Below are positions 1 through 7,777 of a stretch of 48,145 bases of DNA, one piece after another (positions within the stretch are counted from its first letter, which is position 1; each line of letters begins with the position of its first letter). The notes below the pieces were generated by a model. It saw only the letters and a list, made by a program, of their open reading frames with translations. It made no database searches and was not told the DNA's origin. The position numbers and the translations under genes were made by a program. This stretch comes from Chara braunii (Eukaryota; Streptophyta; Charophyceae; Charales; Characeae): the NCBI GenBank assembly GCA_003427395.1, contig BFEA01000111.1:2296546-2344690 (forward strand), in the 5' to 3' direction.

Positions 1-290
1 GCCCTGAGAAGCGGGCAGTATTCGAGTAGATTATTGGGGCTTTTCAGGCCCGTTTCTCTCTTGACCAATTAAGTGCATTCACCTGCCCTGAGAAGCGGGT
101 TGAATTCACGTAGTTTTGTTGGGGCTTATCAAGGTCCCTTCTGTTCTGTTTCGTTAAGTACACAATGTGCCCCAAGCAGCGGGCTGAATACATGCGAATA
201 GCACGGGCCTGATATGTCCGTCTTCCCTTCTGTATAGTTAAGCGCATTAATCTGGCCAGAGGGGTGGGGCGAATATAAGCAGAAATAGGG
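1..290 (+). repeat. 84-bp tandem subrepeats inside the 5' LTR
   Basis: Units start near -1, 82, 166 and 250 and share a core like CCTGCCCTGAGAAGCGGG followed by GTTAAGTGCATTCA at the end. The same array is longer in the 3' LTR (17591-18040). Tandem repeats upstream in an LTR often carry enhancer-like sequence; that role is inference. Confidence 0.85.
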
Positions 291-936
291 GTTCGGAATG
301 CCGAGGATATCTTGTGAAACTGGGAGCATAGATCAGACCTGCGGGGTAAGGCTGCGTACCTGAAGATTCGAGTTTGGCGTGATCGAGCATCCTCTTTTGA
401 ATGTTAGCGACGAGGGAGAACAACGGGATAAAGAGAGAAAGGGAACAATGCGCTAAAAGTCATCTATTAAACTCTTTGTCGCGCACTTTTGTCCGTCCTC
501 CTGCCGAGTCTTCAGACTTAATGTAGTGTGAACATGCTAAACCGACAGTTGAAAGCGCAAACTGGTTGTTGTGTCCCCCACTGGACTAATGAGCAGACTA
601 CTCAAACTTATCACATTGAGGATATGAAGGTCTTTCGGTGGAGTTTCTGAACTGCCTGCTGAATCAGTTCGATGATCTGTTGAGTCGTTCGTTTGAACTT
701 GTTGAAATAAGAACTCGTTGCACTGACTGTTGGCTGATCCGATTTGTTGTAAGGTGATCTTGCGAATTTACCAAAAGGAAAATAAGTAAAACGGAAAATA
801 GGGAATGAAACAGTTCATCATAGATCCCTTCAGCCTGCTGGTCGCTGAAGACCTCGGAAGCGGGCGTGGCGAGTGACAGGTGTCATTGCCCCTGGCTTCG
901 GTGGAAGGTAGGTCCCCCTTCCCGGGTTTCCTCACA
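1..936 (+). repeat. 5' LTR (truncated by window edge)
   Basis: Position 1 aligns with 17753, and the match runs to the CA dinucleotide at 935-936, just before the primer-binding site. The left copy has 102 bases (319-420) that the right copy lacks. The junction lies between short GAA repeats, which fits a small deletion in the 3' copy. No promoter elements could be assigned with confidence. Confidence 0.93.
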
Positions 937-941
937 ACTTT

Positions 942-959
942 TGGCGCCGTTGCCGGGGA
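942..959 (+). other. Primer-binding site, tRNA-Asp
   Basis: TGGCGCCGTTGCCGGGGA is a perfect 18-base complement to the 3' end of plant tRNA-Asp (GUC), including the CCA end. It lies five bases after the LTR terminus at 936, the expected position for priming minus-strand DNA synthesis. Confidence 0.95.
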
Positions 960-2719
960 GGGGATTGCATCCCTAAGGCTGCAGCCTTCCCCAATCAATG
1001 GGGGTGCGCGGGCTGATTAGTCGAAGTACTAATTAGTTCGTTTTCTTGATTAACTCTGTTTTTTATATTTTTTTGATTAGTTTTTTTTAGGTACCTCGTA
1101 ATCCGCGCATGTTATCGCGAAGAACGCAGAGGCCTAAGTTTGACGTCTCGACGAGGGGAACGTTATGAGACGTTTCTTGCTGAAATCTAACGGTCAGATT
1201 TTGCGATAACGAATTTTCTGTGAAAATCAAATTATTAATTCGGAATTTCCAGTTTTTTTTTTTTTAATTTTTGCGGGAAATTGGTACATTTTCTTGAGAT
1301 AACTTCTGGTACCAAATCTACTCAGTTTATGTTTCCCGTCGCTTTGATACCTTGGACGGGACAAAGGGAGGTGGTTAGAGGCGAGAACGGTAAGTAACAG
1401 CAAAGAGAAAAAGAAGCAAAACAAAAATTAAATATTTAATTTTTTAAAAACTTTTGTGTAAAATACCATAAAACGGATTAATAAAAAGTGTTCCGTCAAA
1501 GTTTTTGAAAATTTTGAGTTTAGTTGATGGGAAAATTTTGGGACAGAACGAGTTTTGGAAGAGAGCGTGCGGTTGTGTGCGAAGCCCCCAAAATCCTAGT
1601 AGGTAAACCCTAATTAGGGGAACCCCTAATTAAGGGAAGTCTTATCCAGGGTTTTGGGGCGGATAACAACCTCGAAGAGGAAGGATAATATACGGGGAAT
1701 ATTTTGCCTTTTTACTTCTTCGGCCTTTTTCTTTTTGAAAAATTAAATTAAAGAAAATATTAAAAATAACGAAAAAGGATTAATTAAATTTTGTTTTTTT
1801 TTTAAATTTTGACGTTTTTCCTTTTGGGTTGTTGAGCTAGGGGCGGAAGCCCCGAACCCCATCCCAACGGGGGGAGGGAAAATGCTGCCCAATTTTCGAG
1901 AAAATTTGTAAAATATTTCGAATTAATTAGGAAATAATGAGAGAAAATACTCAAAAATTGGTTAAAAATTTCCTTGATATTTTTTCCCTTTTGCTATATT
2001 CCTTCGGCGGCTATTTTGAGGCCTTCGGCCACACCCCATCCCCACGGGGGGAGGCGAAGTGCTGCCAAAATTTTCGCGGACCTCTTGAGGTCGAGCAATT
2101 CTGCCTAAAGACATGTACAAGGGATATAAGTGTATGTAAAATAAGAAAGGGGGTGTATCTTATGTAAATGTAATTTTTGTAAATTAAATACAGTTAAATA
2201 CAGGAAAATATTGGCGGAAAGGGAAACGCATTTGCCGCGCTGCTCTCTAGGGGAAGCTTTGCATGCGTCTAGGCAGTGGTCGAGGGCCAGTGGGTTTCTA
2301 GAAGGTAAAAGTATTTTTTATTTATTTAAATTCATTAAAATTCCTTGAAAATAGCAACATGGCTTAGAATAATAGAGGGAAGAAGGTCACGGCCTTCTAA
2401 TTTTGTTTCTTAGATAGGGGAGGACATCTGTACTCCTGAGGGGGGACCGGAGCAATCGGAGGCAGCGTTCCCTCGAACAGAGCACACGCCTTCTATCCGA
2501 GGGAACCCGACTATAGGGCCTGTTGCCTTGTTTAGAGTCCGACTCCGCCCTGTAGCACCATAGGGGACCTTTGGATAGCAAGGACATAGATCGACAGCGT
2601 GATACCGGGGCTCCCAACGAAGGGAGGCGAAGCGTTGCCGAAATTTCCTTCGAATCGACAAGGCTTCTTCTACTATCTTTCACTTTTTCTACCCCTCCCT
2701 CTTGCTGCGTTCTCTCTAG
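960..2719 (+). other. Long AT-rich leader with candidate intron (1390-2719)
   Basis: No convincing ORF is present. A consensus 5' splice site (GTAAGTAA) begins at 1390. A pyrimidine-rich tract ending in TCTCTCTAG gives a strong 3' splice site at 2719, only 11 bases before the first ATG of the accessory cassette (2731). Splicing here would remove about 1330 bases and join the 5' end of the transcript to ORF A1. A GC-rich motif containing GGGGGGAGG, GCTGCC and AATTTTCG recurs in degenerate form at 1840-1904, 2015-2080 and 2603-2658, and could be a structured leader element. Splicing is inference from sequence only. Confidence 0.5.
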
Positions 2720-2730
2720 TCATTGGTTGG

Positions 2731-3742
2731 ATGTGGCCGCAAGCGCAAGTGGAGGTCTATGAGGCCACCATCGACTGGGACTTGGAGCCCCCTGAACTCA
2801 TAGAGGGGGATCTGGTGGAGCTCACGATCCCCGGACGCAGCGTTCGACAAGTTGACGGACAGTTTGCGTGGAGGTCCATAATCTTGTCCGAGGACGTGTG
2901 GCTTTGGACGCACAGAGAGCACCGGCCTGGGCAAGGAGTGGGCGTAGTGAGAACCTACTTGTACTTAGGACCGGGCGCCGTCAAGGAGGCCGTGGTAGGG
3001 CTCGCGACGACAGGGACTAGTGGCGCGATTAGCAGGGCATTATGCTACCTGAGAGACGAGGTAGCTGCCTTCCGAGCGGAGGACTCGAGCGATCCGCTGA
3101 CCCTATTTCACAGGCGCCCTCCTCTTGATATCACGGGCGGGTGGTAGCACGGGACGGGTTTTTCCCGTACAGCGTCGGAGTCTGCAGGCAATAGTTCCGG
3201 CGTTCGTAGTAGAGAGCGTCTTTGGAGGTATTGATGGAGTGGTCGAGACATACCTAGCTTATCAGGATCTCAAGATCCTCGCGAGAGCGCCCGACGACCT
3301 CGACTACCTCTGTTATTCCCTTGCGACCGGTGGGCCTCGTTGGGGTGACGAGAGGGTTCAACTTATAGAGCTGATCCAATCGATAGACGACGAGTGGCCC
3401 CAGTCTCTGTGTGTATGGGATTGGTTAGACCGTGAGCTCCGGGCAGGCCCCGAGTACGTGACCTGCATCGGGCGGCTCTTCTCAGACGATTGGGGGAGCT
3501 GGTGGAGTGAGGACGCCGGACGACCGCTGATATACGGTCATCAGTTGGCGGAGTACTACCAAGCCGTAGGACAGGCGCCATACCGCGTCGAGGACGAGTT
3601 TGACGACGAGGGTTGGGAGAGAGAGGACGACGAGGATGCCTGGGAGCCAGATTGGGTCGACCCAGAGGGTGAGGTTGACGAGGAGGAGATCGACGTTACG
3701 GACACCCACTTCCCCAGGATAGGAGTAGCAGTTCGGACATAG
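2731..3742 (+). pseudogene. Accessory ORF A1, unknown family, frameshifted
   Basis: First member of a three-copy family that I do not recognise. The N-terminal half (2731-3147) and C-terminal half (3125-3742) lie in different frames, with a +1 shift somewhere in 3110-3147. The N half carries a PGR...W...LWT stretch also seen in A2 and A3. The C half has GDERVQLIEL, then a W/L-rich helix, EYYQAVG, and a tail very rich in Asp, Glu and Trp. ATG 2731 is the first in frame and lies just after a strong splice acceptor. Ends in TAG. Alignment with A2 is clear by eye over most of its length, so the two are tandem duplicates. No signal peptide or membrane segment is convincing. Function unknown; the acidic aromatic tail would fit a transcription activator, but that is speculation. 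Confidence 0.65.
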
Positions 3743-3754
3743 GAGCGGACTTAG

Positions 3755-4891
3755 CGTCAGATTTCGGCCGATAGCGGAGAGCGGATCGATGGTAGAGCAG
3801 GTCAGTGGAGTAGAGCTTCAGATCGACGTGACCCAAAACATGATAGTACTTTTACCTTGACAGGATTTCTGATACCAACAATTATAGATACTCTACAATC
3901 TGACGCCAAATGGCCTAGGCCTCCAGAGACAGTAGCGCCAGGGAGGGTGGCGCTAGATCTGCCGGCCAGAGGGGTTTTCACGGATGCGATAGAGAGTCGA
4001 TGGTCATCGACGGTGTTGGGGCCAGACGTGCACTTGTGGACGTATGCCATCGCGACGTTTGAGCTAGACAGTCAGAGGTGGCGACGACCAGGCACGACTA
4101 GTATAGAGGTAGTGGGCCACATTTACTACTCGCGGGAGGTGCTAGCCACAGTCTATTTTCACGGCATCGTGCACGATCATTGGCGAGAGGAGCAGAGCGC
4201 GAGGAGGATTTTACTGGCCCGAGCGGACTCCGCGCGGGGCGAGGTAGAGCGGCTGCATGGGGGTGTTCGGAGAGTGACGACGACCTTGAGGATTGGAGGA
4301 CACTTCCCGTATCCTAGCAATCGACTGCGTGTGACACTTCTGTGCTTCGTGGCGGAGGAGCTCTGGGGACTTAGGCGTCTGGGTGAGATCTACTTTGCGG
4401 CTCTTGACTTGGACGGCCTTTGCCGAGGGTACGCTGATAGGGATTGGGTGTTGTATGCGCAGTTTGTAGCGGGGCCGCTTGTAGGCGAGCGAGGGCTCCA
4501 GTTGATTGAGTTCCTGCGGGCCATAGTACCTCCTGGGAGCCCTGACCTGTATTCTCTGTACCAGCCCCTAGCCTTCTGGACGACGCTAGAGAGAGAGGCT
4601 CGGGGGCCTACAGATCATTTAGCTGGAGTGGGACAATTGTTAGCCGAGACTCGTGAGGAGAGGCCGGGCCATCTCGTCTTGACCGGGGAGGTTGAGGAGT
4701 ATTACCAGCAGGTATATCCAAAGACTGACGATCTTGCGTGGTACGCCAAGGATCGGGATTGGGAGGACTTCGATGACACAGACCCTTGGGGCGACCAGGA
4801 CGAGGACTGGGGAGATCTGGCACGGGCCGAGGGACAGGAGCAGGTAGGTGGAGAGGCGCCGCAGGAGGACGGTTGGGCACATCTCCTTTAG
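3755..4891 (+). CDS. Accessory ORF A2, unknown family, no in-frame ATG
   Basis: An open frame of 378 codons lies in the same frame as the C half of A1, separated from it by TAG codons at 3740 and 3752. It has no ATG at all, so as drawn it could be made only by readthrough from A1, splicing or non-AUG start. Shared features with A1: LPARG...W...LWT, VGH, an FP-then-CFVAEEL segment, [22 protein letters not shown], and an acidic Trp/Asp tail ([14 protein letters not shown]). Ends in TAG, as do A1 and A3. The open frame runs on after 4891 in a coding-like, acidic way for about 70 bases before TGA. Product unknown. Confidence 0.65.
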
Positions 4892-5023
4892 ATCGAGGGA
4901 CAAGAGGATATTCCATGGGGACAGAGGGTAGATGAGGATACAAACGAAGATATGCCAGATGCATGAGACGACTAGAAGCAGGACATATCCGAGTGAGGTT
5001 TAGAGAAGGGAGTAGTGGAGAGT

Positions 5024-5260
5024 ATGGCAGACCAAGATATACTGAGGGTGACTCTTTCCCTACGACGAGATAGGACAGGAGGATGGGAGGATGAAGCGTT
5101 GGGCAATGTTGAGCGACAGGTCAGACTCATGACGGGGCATGCCCTGGAGATACGGAGAGGCCAGAGGTACGTCGAATTCACTATCTACTTCCATGGAGTC
5201 GACGGGAGACTGCACAACACCTACTCGGCCATACTGGATCTGAGTGGGAGAGTTGTCTGA
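5024..5260 (+). CDS. Accessory ORF B1, small unknown protein
   Basis: A 78-residue ORF starting MADQDILRV; a GTG at 5015 would extend it by three residues, but ATG is preferred in a eukaryote. It has a beta-like segment, then a helix with EALGNVERQVR, then GQRYVEFTI. B3 shows the same order (EEAECVRRALR, then GQRIKYVLRV) and B2 a weaker form. It lies between A2 and A3 in the same frame, and ends in TGA like B2 and B3. Function unknown. Confidence 0.55.
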   Translation: MADQDILRVTLSLRRDRTGGWEDEALGNVERQVRLMTGHALEIRRGQRYVEFTIYFHGVDGRLHNTYSAILDLSGRVV

Positions 5261-5332
5261 GGAGTCGGCAACATCGAGAGATAGGGTGCGTCGGAGAGAT
5301 TAGAGCGCTACAGATCGAGAGCTGGAGAGGAG

Positions 5333-6088
5333 ATGAGGAGTGACTCGGTAGCCTGGTTAGCCTATGTTCTCTCACGAGAGTCCGAATCGTATAGCGTGAG
5401 GAAGCTAGTGAGACCCAGAGAGACGGCGGTTGGATATGACATTCCTCTTCCTGTGGCGTTAGAGGGGACAGGGCGTGTTCCGATACGATACCTGGGAACG
5501 TGGCTCGCAGAGGGACTCTTCCTTTGGACAGTGATACTGAGAGACGAACGACCTGAGAGGACTCATGATCTAGAAGGGGTCGGACATCTGATAGCGGATA
5601 GAGCACACGATTTAGAGGTAGGACTGGCGCTAGCAGGGGCAAGCAGGGCTTGGTGGAGAAGCGAGTCGTTGGCCAGAGTGATCGTCAATCAGCAACTAGC
5701 GAGACTCTCTGGAGGGAGGACGCGTTGGAGCCGCTTGGTATACGGTCCTCCGCATCCGACCCTCTACCCGAGAGAGGATTGGAGATTCGGACTTCCTACC
5801 TTCGTGATAGGGCAGACCTCTGGGAGTGTAGAACGTTTGAGTAGAGCAGTGGACCACACACTTTACTCGCTCTGGGAGGGCTTAGCGCCCCGTTTCAGGG
5901 AAGTATATTACGCCATTTGTGTGAGGTGGGGATCGCCCAGTAGAGAGACGCTTGACGACATCATAGACGTTACTAGCTGGGTGGACTGTCTGAGGCCAGT
6001 TGATCTGATTAGGTACTGCAGGAGACGGGCGAAGATCGATTACGTGGGGCTAGAGGATGTGAGGTTTCTCTTCGAGGCCGCAACTTAG
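5333..6088 (+). CDS. Accessory ORF A3, unknown family
   Basis: A 251-residue ORF with a proper ATG. It aligns by eye with A1 and A2: VPIRYLGTW...LFLWT, GVGHLIADR, WWRSESLAR, a LYP segment followed by LPTFVIG, and a helical C half. It lacks the acidic Asp/Trp tail of A1 and A2, so it is the shorter member. It ends in TAG, and the next ORF (B2) starts three bases later in the same frame. The close packing suggests a polycistronic or readthrough message. Function unknown. Confidence 0.62.
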   Translation: MRSDSVAWLAYVLSRESESYSVRKLVRPRETAVGYDIPLPVALEGTGRVPIRYLGTWLAEGLFLWTVILRDERPERTHDLEGVGHLIADRAHDLEVGLALAGASRAWWRSESLARVIVNQQLARLSGGRTRWSRLVYGPPHPTLYPREDWRFGLPTFVIGQTSGSVERLSRAVDHTLYSLWEGLAPRFREVYYAICVRWGSPSRETLDDIIDVTSWVDCLRPVDLIRYCRRRAKIDYVGLEDVRFLFEAAT

Positions 6089-6091
6089 GGA

Positions 6092-6379
6092 ATGCCGGGG
6101 AGTACGGCCACAGTGATGCGTGTAGGAGAGCAACTGGTAAGCACAGGGTACACTGTGACAGTACTTCTCCGAGCGTACGTAGAAGAGGACTTGACGGCGG
6201 GGGAGTGTCGGCAACGAGCCAGAGATTTGATCCACGAGCATAGAGCCGATGTACTGGCTCGGGTGACCTTCCAGACCTCGATTTCCTATGAGGTGATGAT
6301 ATGGTCACATGGCTATATGCGAGCGGAGCACTTCCACGAGGAGACAGTAGCGGAGGCTAGAGCGAGGGTGAGAGGATGA
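6092..6379 (+). CDS. Accessory ORF B2, small unknown protein
   Basis: A 95-residue ORF whose ATG follows the TAG of A3 after one codon (TAG GGA ATG), in frame. It contains a TVTVLLRAY strand, a helix with ECRQRARDLI, then ARVTF and SYEVMIWSHG, which match the layout of B1. The C-terminal end is Glu/Arg-rich helix. Ends in TGA like its relatives. Function unknown. Confidence 0.55.
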   Translation: MPGSTATVMRVGEQLVSTGYTVTVLLRAYVEEDLTAGECRQRARDLIHEHRADVLARVTFQTSISYEVMIWSHGYMRAEHFHEETVAEARARVRG

Positions 6380-6403
6380 GCTGGAAAGAGATGAGGGCTG
6401 AGT

Positions 6404-6710
6404 ATGGAAGAGGAGAGTGAGGCAGTCGAAAGAGTGAGAGAGCGGATTAAAGAACCGCTCTTGAACCAGGTAAAAGGAGTTGGGGAACAAGTTAAGGGAG
6501 ATCTGGTCGTGCCAGGATGAGGGCAAGTTGCGTAGGGCTGAGTTCGTGACGAGAGAGTTAGAGAGTCTGTTTAGGGAAGAAAGAGAGATTATCCAGGCGT
6601 GGAGATCAGACTTTCTGGAGAGGGTAAAGGCTAGAAGCGTATCACACGAAGGAACTAGGGAAGGCTGCAGAGGGCGTGACAACGGAGGACGAGGTAACGC
6701 AAGGAGGTAG
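6404..6710 (+). pseudogene. Accessory ORF C, Glu/Arg-rich helical protein, frameshifted
   Basis: ATG at 6404 opens a frame beginning MEEESEAVERVRERIKEPLL, which stops at 6520. The coding-like sequence continues in the next frame from about 6480 to 6710, with EFVTRELESLFREEREIIQAW, typical of a charged coiled coil. A single-base indel near 6480-6515 best explains the break. It is not similar to A or B. It ends in TAG 10 bases before the ATG of B3, in the same frame. Function unknown. Confidence 0.45.
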
Positions 6711-6719
6711 CGACAGGAC

Positions 6720-6977
6720 ATGAGCGGGACTGCACTACACACGACGGATCGGTACTCATTGCATGTGGTTGGGAGACTGGACGGACCATTGGTGTTAGTG
6801 ATCATAGAGCTCCAGCTCCATACCAGACTGTGCATAGTTGAGGAGGCAGAGTGTGTCCGCCGTGCGCTGCGTGAGGCTAGGGGGACAGGATTTTGGATTG
6901 GAATAGAAGGAGGACAAAGGATAAAATACGTACTCCGAGTGACACCTTTTGAAGGGCGGTCTCGGATAAGGGCATGA
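6720..6977 (+). CDS. Accessory ORF B3, small unknown protein
   Basis: An 85-residue ORF starting MSGTALHTT. It has a hydrophobic strand (GPLVLVIIELQL), a helix with EEAECVRRALREARG, and GGQRIKYVLRVTPFEG, which aligns with the C half of B1. Ends in TGA. The frame stays open into ORF D with no further stop, so a single TGA separates them. Function unknown. Confidence 0.55.
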   Translation: MSGTALHTTDRYSLHVVGRLDGPLVLVIIELQLHTRLCIVEEAECVRRALREARGTGFWIGIEGGQRIKYVLRVTPFEGRSRIRA

Positions 6978-7235
6978 TACGAGACGACCAGGGAGGCTGA
7001 GAAGTTGAAGATAAGCGAAGCTAGGAAAGCTGGAGAGCTAGGGAGAGTTGTGACTGACGGTGCAATACTCAGGGTGCTAGCTGCTCACGATCGGTATTGG
7101 AGGGAGTCGATAAAGACTTTAGAGGCTATAGAGGATAGAGGAGATGAGGAGGATTTTGAGACATTCTATGACATATTGGAGTTGTCGGCGATGAGGTTAC
7201 GAGTGGTTATAGCACTTACTTACCTCAGGTGCTAG
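6978..7235 (+). CDS. Accessory ORF D, helical, unknown
   Basis: Open frame after the TGA of B3. The only early start-like codon is TTG at 7005, and no ATG precedes the core, so expression by readthrough from B3 is possible. Contains KISEARKAGELGRVV and a helical stretch DRYWRESIKTLEAIEDRG, followed by a hydrophobic end. Ends in TAG, and the same frame then continues into ORF E. No family recognised. Confidence 0.4.
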   Translation, partial: YETTREAEKLKISEARKAGELGRVVTDGAILRVLAAHDRYWRESIKTLEAIEDRGDEEDFETFYDILELSAMRLRVVIALTYLRC

Positions 7236-7664
7236 ACAAATGACCTCATAGTCGTCTGGGAGTTAAAGGAGGAGAAAAAAAGATTGGAAGCTCTTGGAAG
7301 GATAGTGGAAGCTAAAAAGGGCGACGAGCGACTTTGGATGGCAGTAGGAGGTGAGCTTCCTCCTTTAGCAGGTTACCCGATTCAGGATGGGCTAGGAGAC
7401 CTAGCAAGGAGGACGGAGATAGACGCACGGAGGCTCTTGAGGGGTGCTGATCAGGAGACACTGGTTAGGCTTGGGACCGCGATCTGCCGCAGGAGTAGAG
7501 ATCCTGTCACGGGTGTACTGCAGATCCGGAGAGGCGCGGCCTTGTTGGCTGATCCCGAAGGAGAGGTTTACCTAGACACAGGGATTCTTGGGATAGAGAG
7601 AGAGCACGAGATCCGCGACCGGAGAGGGGTAATGGTGGTGGTAATCGGGGCAGTCAAGAGCTAG
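7236..7664 (+). CDS. Accessory ORF E, unknown
   Basis: Open in frame from the TAG of ORF D to a TAG at 7662; first ATG is late, at 7339. It has a Lys/Glu-rich helix (WELKEEKKRLEALGRIVEAKK), a Leu/Arg-rich middle (DLARRTEIDARRLLRGAD) and a strand-rich end (GVMVVVIGAVKS). No relative in the window. Function unknown. It is the last ORF before gag. Confidence 0.42.
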   Translation, partial: TNDLIVVWELKEEKKRLEALGRIVEAKKGDERLWMAVGGELPPLAGYPIQDGLGDLARRTEIDARRLLRGADQETLVRLGTAICRRSRDPVTGVLQIRRGAALLADPEGEVYLDTGILGIEREHEIRDRRGVMVVVIGAVKS

Positions 7665-7777
7665 GACTGGAGGTGGACGCGAACCGTGACAAGAAAATAG
7701 GTCCGGGCTGCAGCAACTGTAATAGGTCCGGGCTGTAACACCCGGCGAGGGTACCTAACTGTGCCTTCTGGTGGCCT
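7665..7777 (+). other. Spacer before gag with 25-bp-spaced direct repeat
   Basis: The 15-base sequence AATAGGTCCGGGCTG occurs at 7696-7710 and 7721-7735. A shorter GTCCGGGCT recurs near 14438. No ORF. It could be a leader or splice region for gag, but nothing decisive is seen. Confidence 0.4.

Noticed and set aside
5015-5023. GTG start for ORF B1 and TTG/GTG starts for other ORFs
   Set aside because: Non-ATG starts are not expected in a eukaryote; ATG was used where one exists, and its absence (A2, D) is stated.
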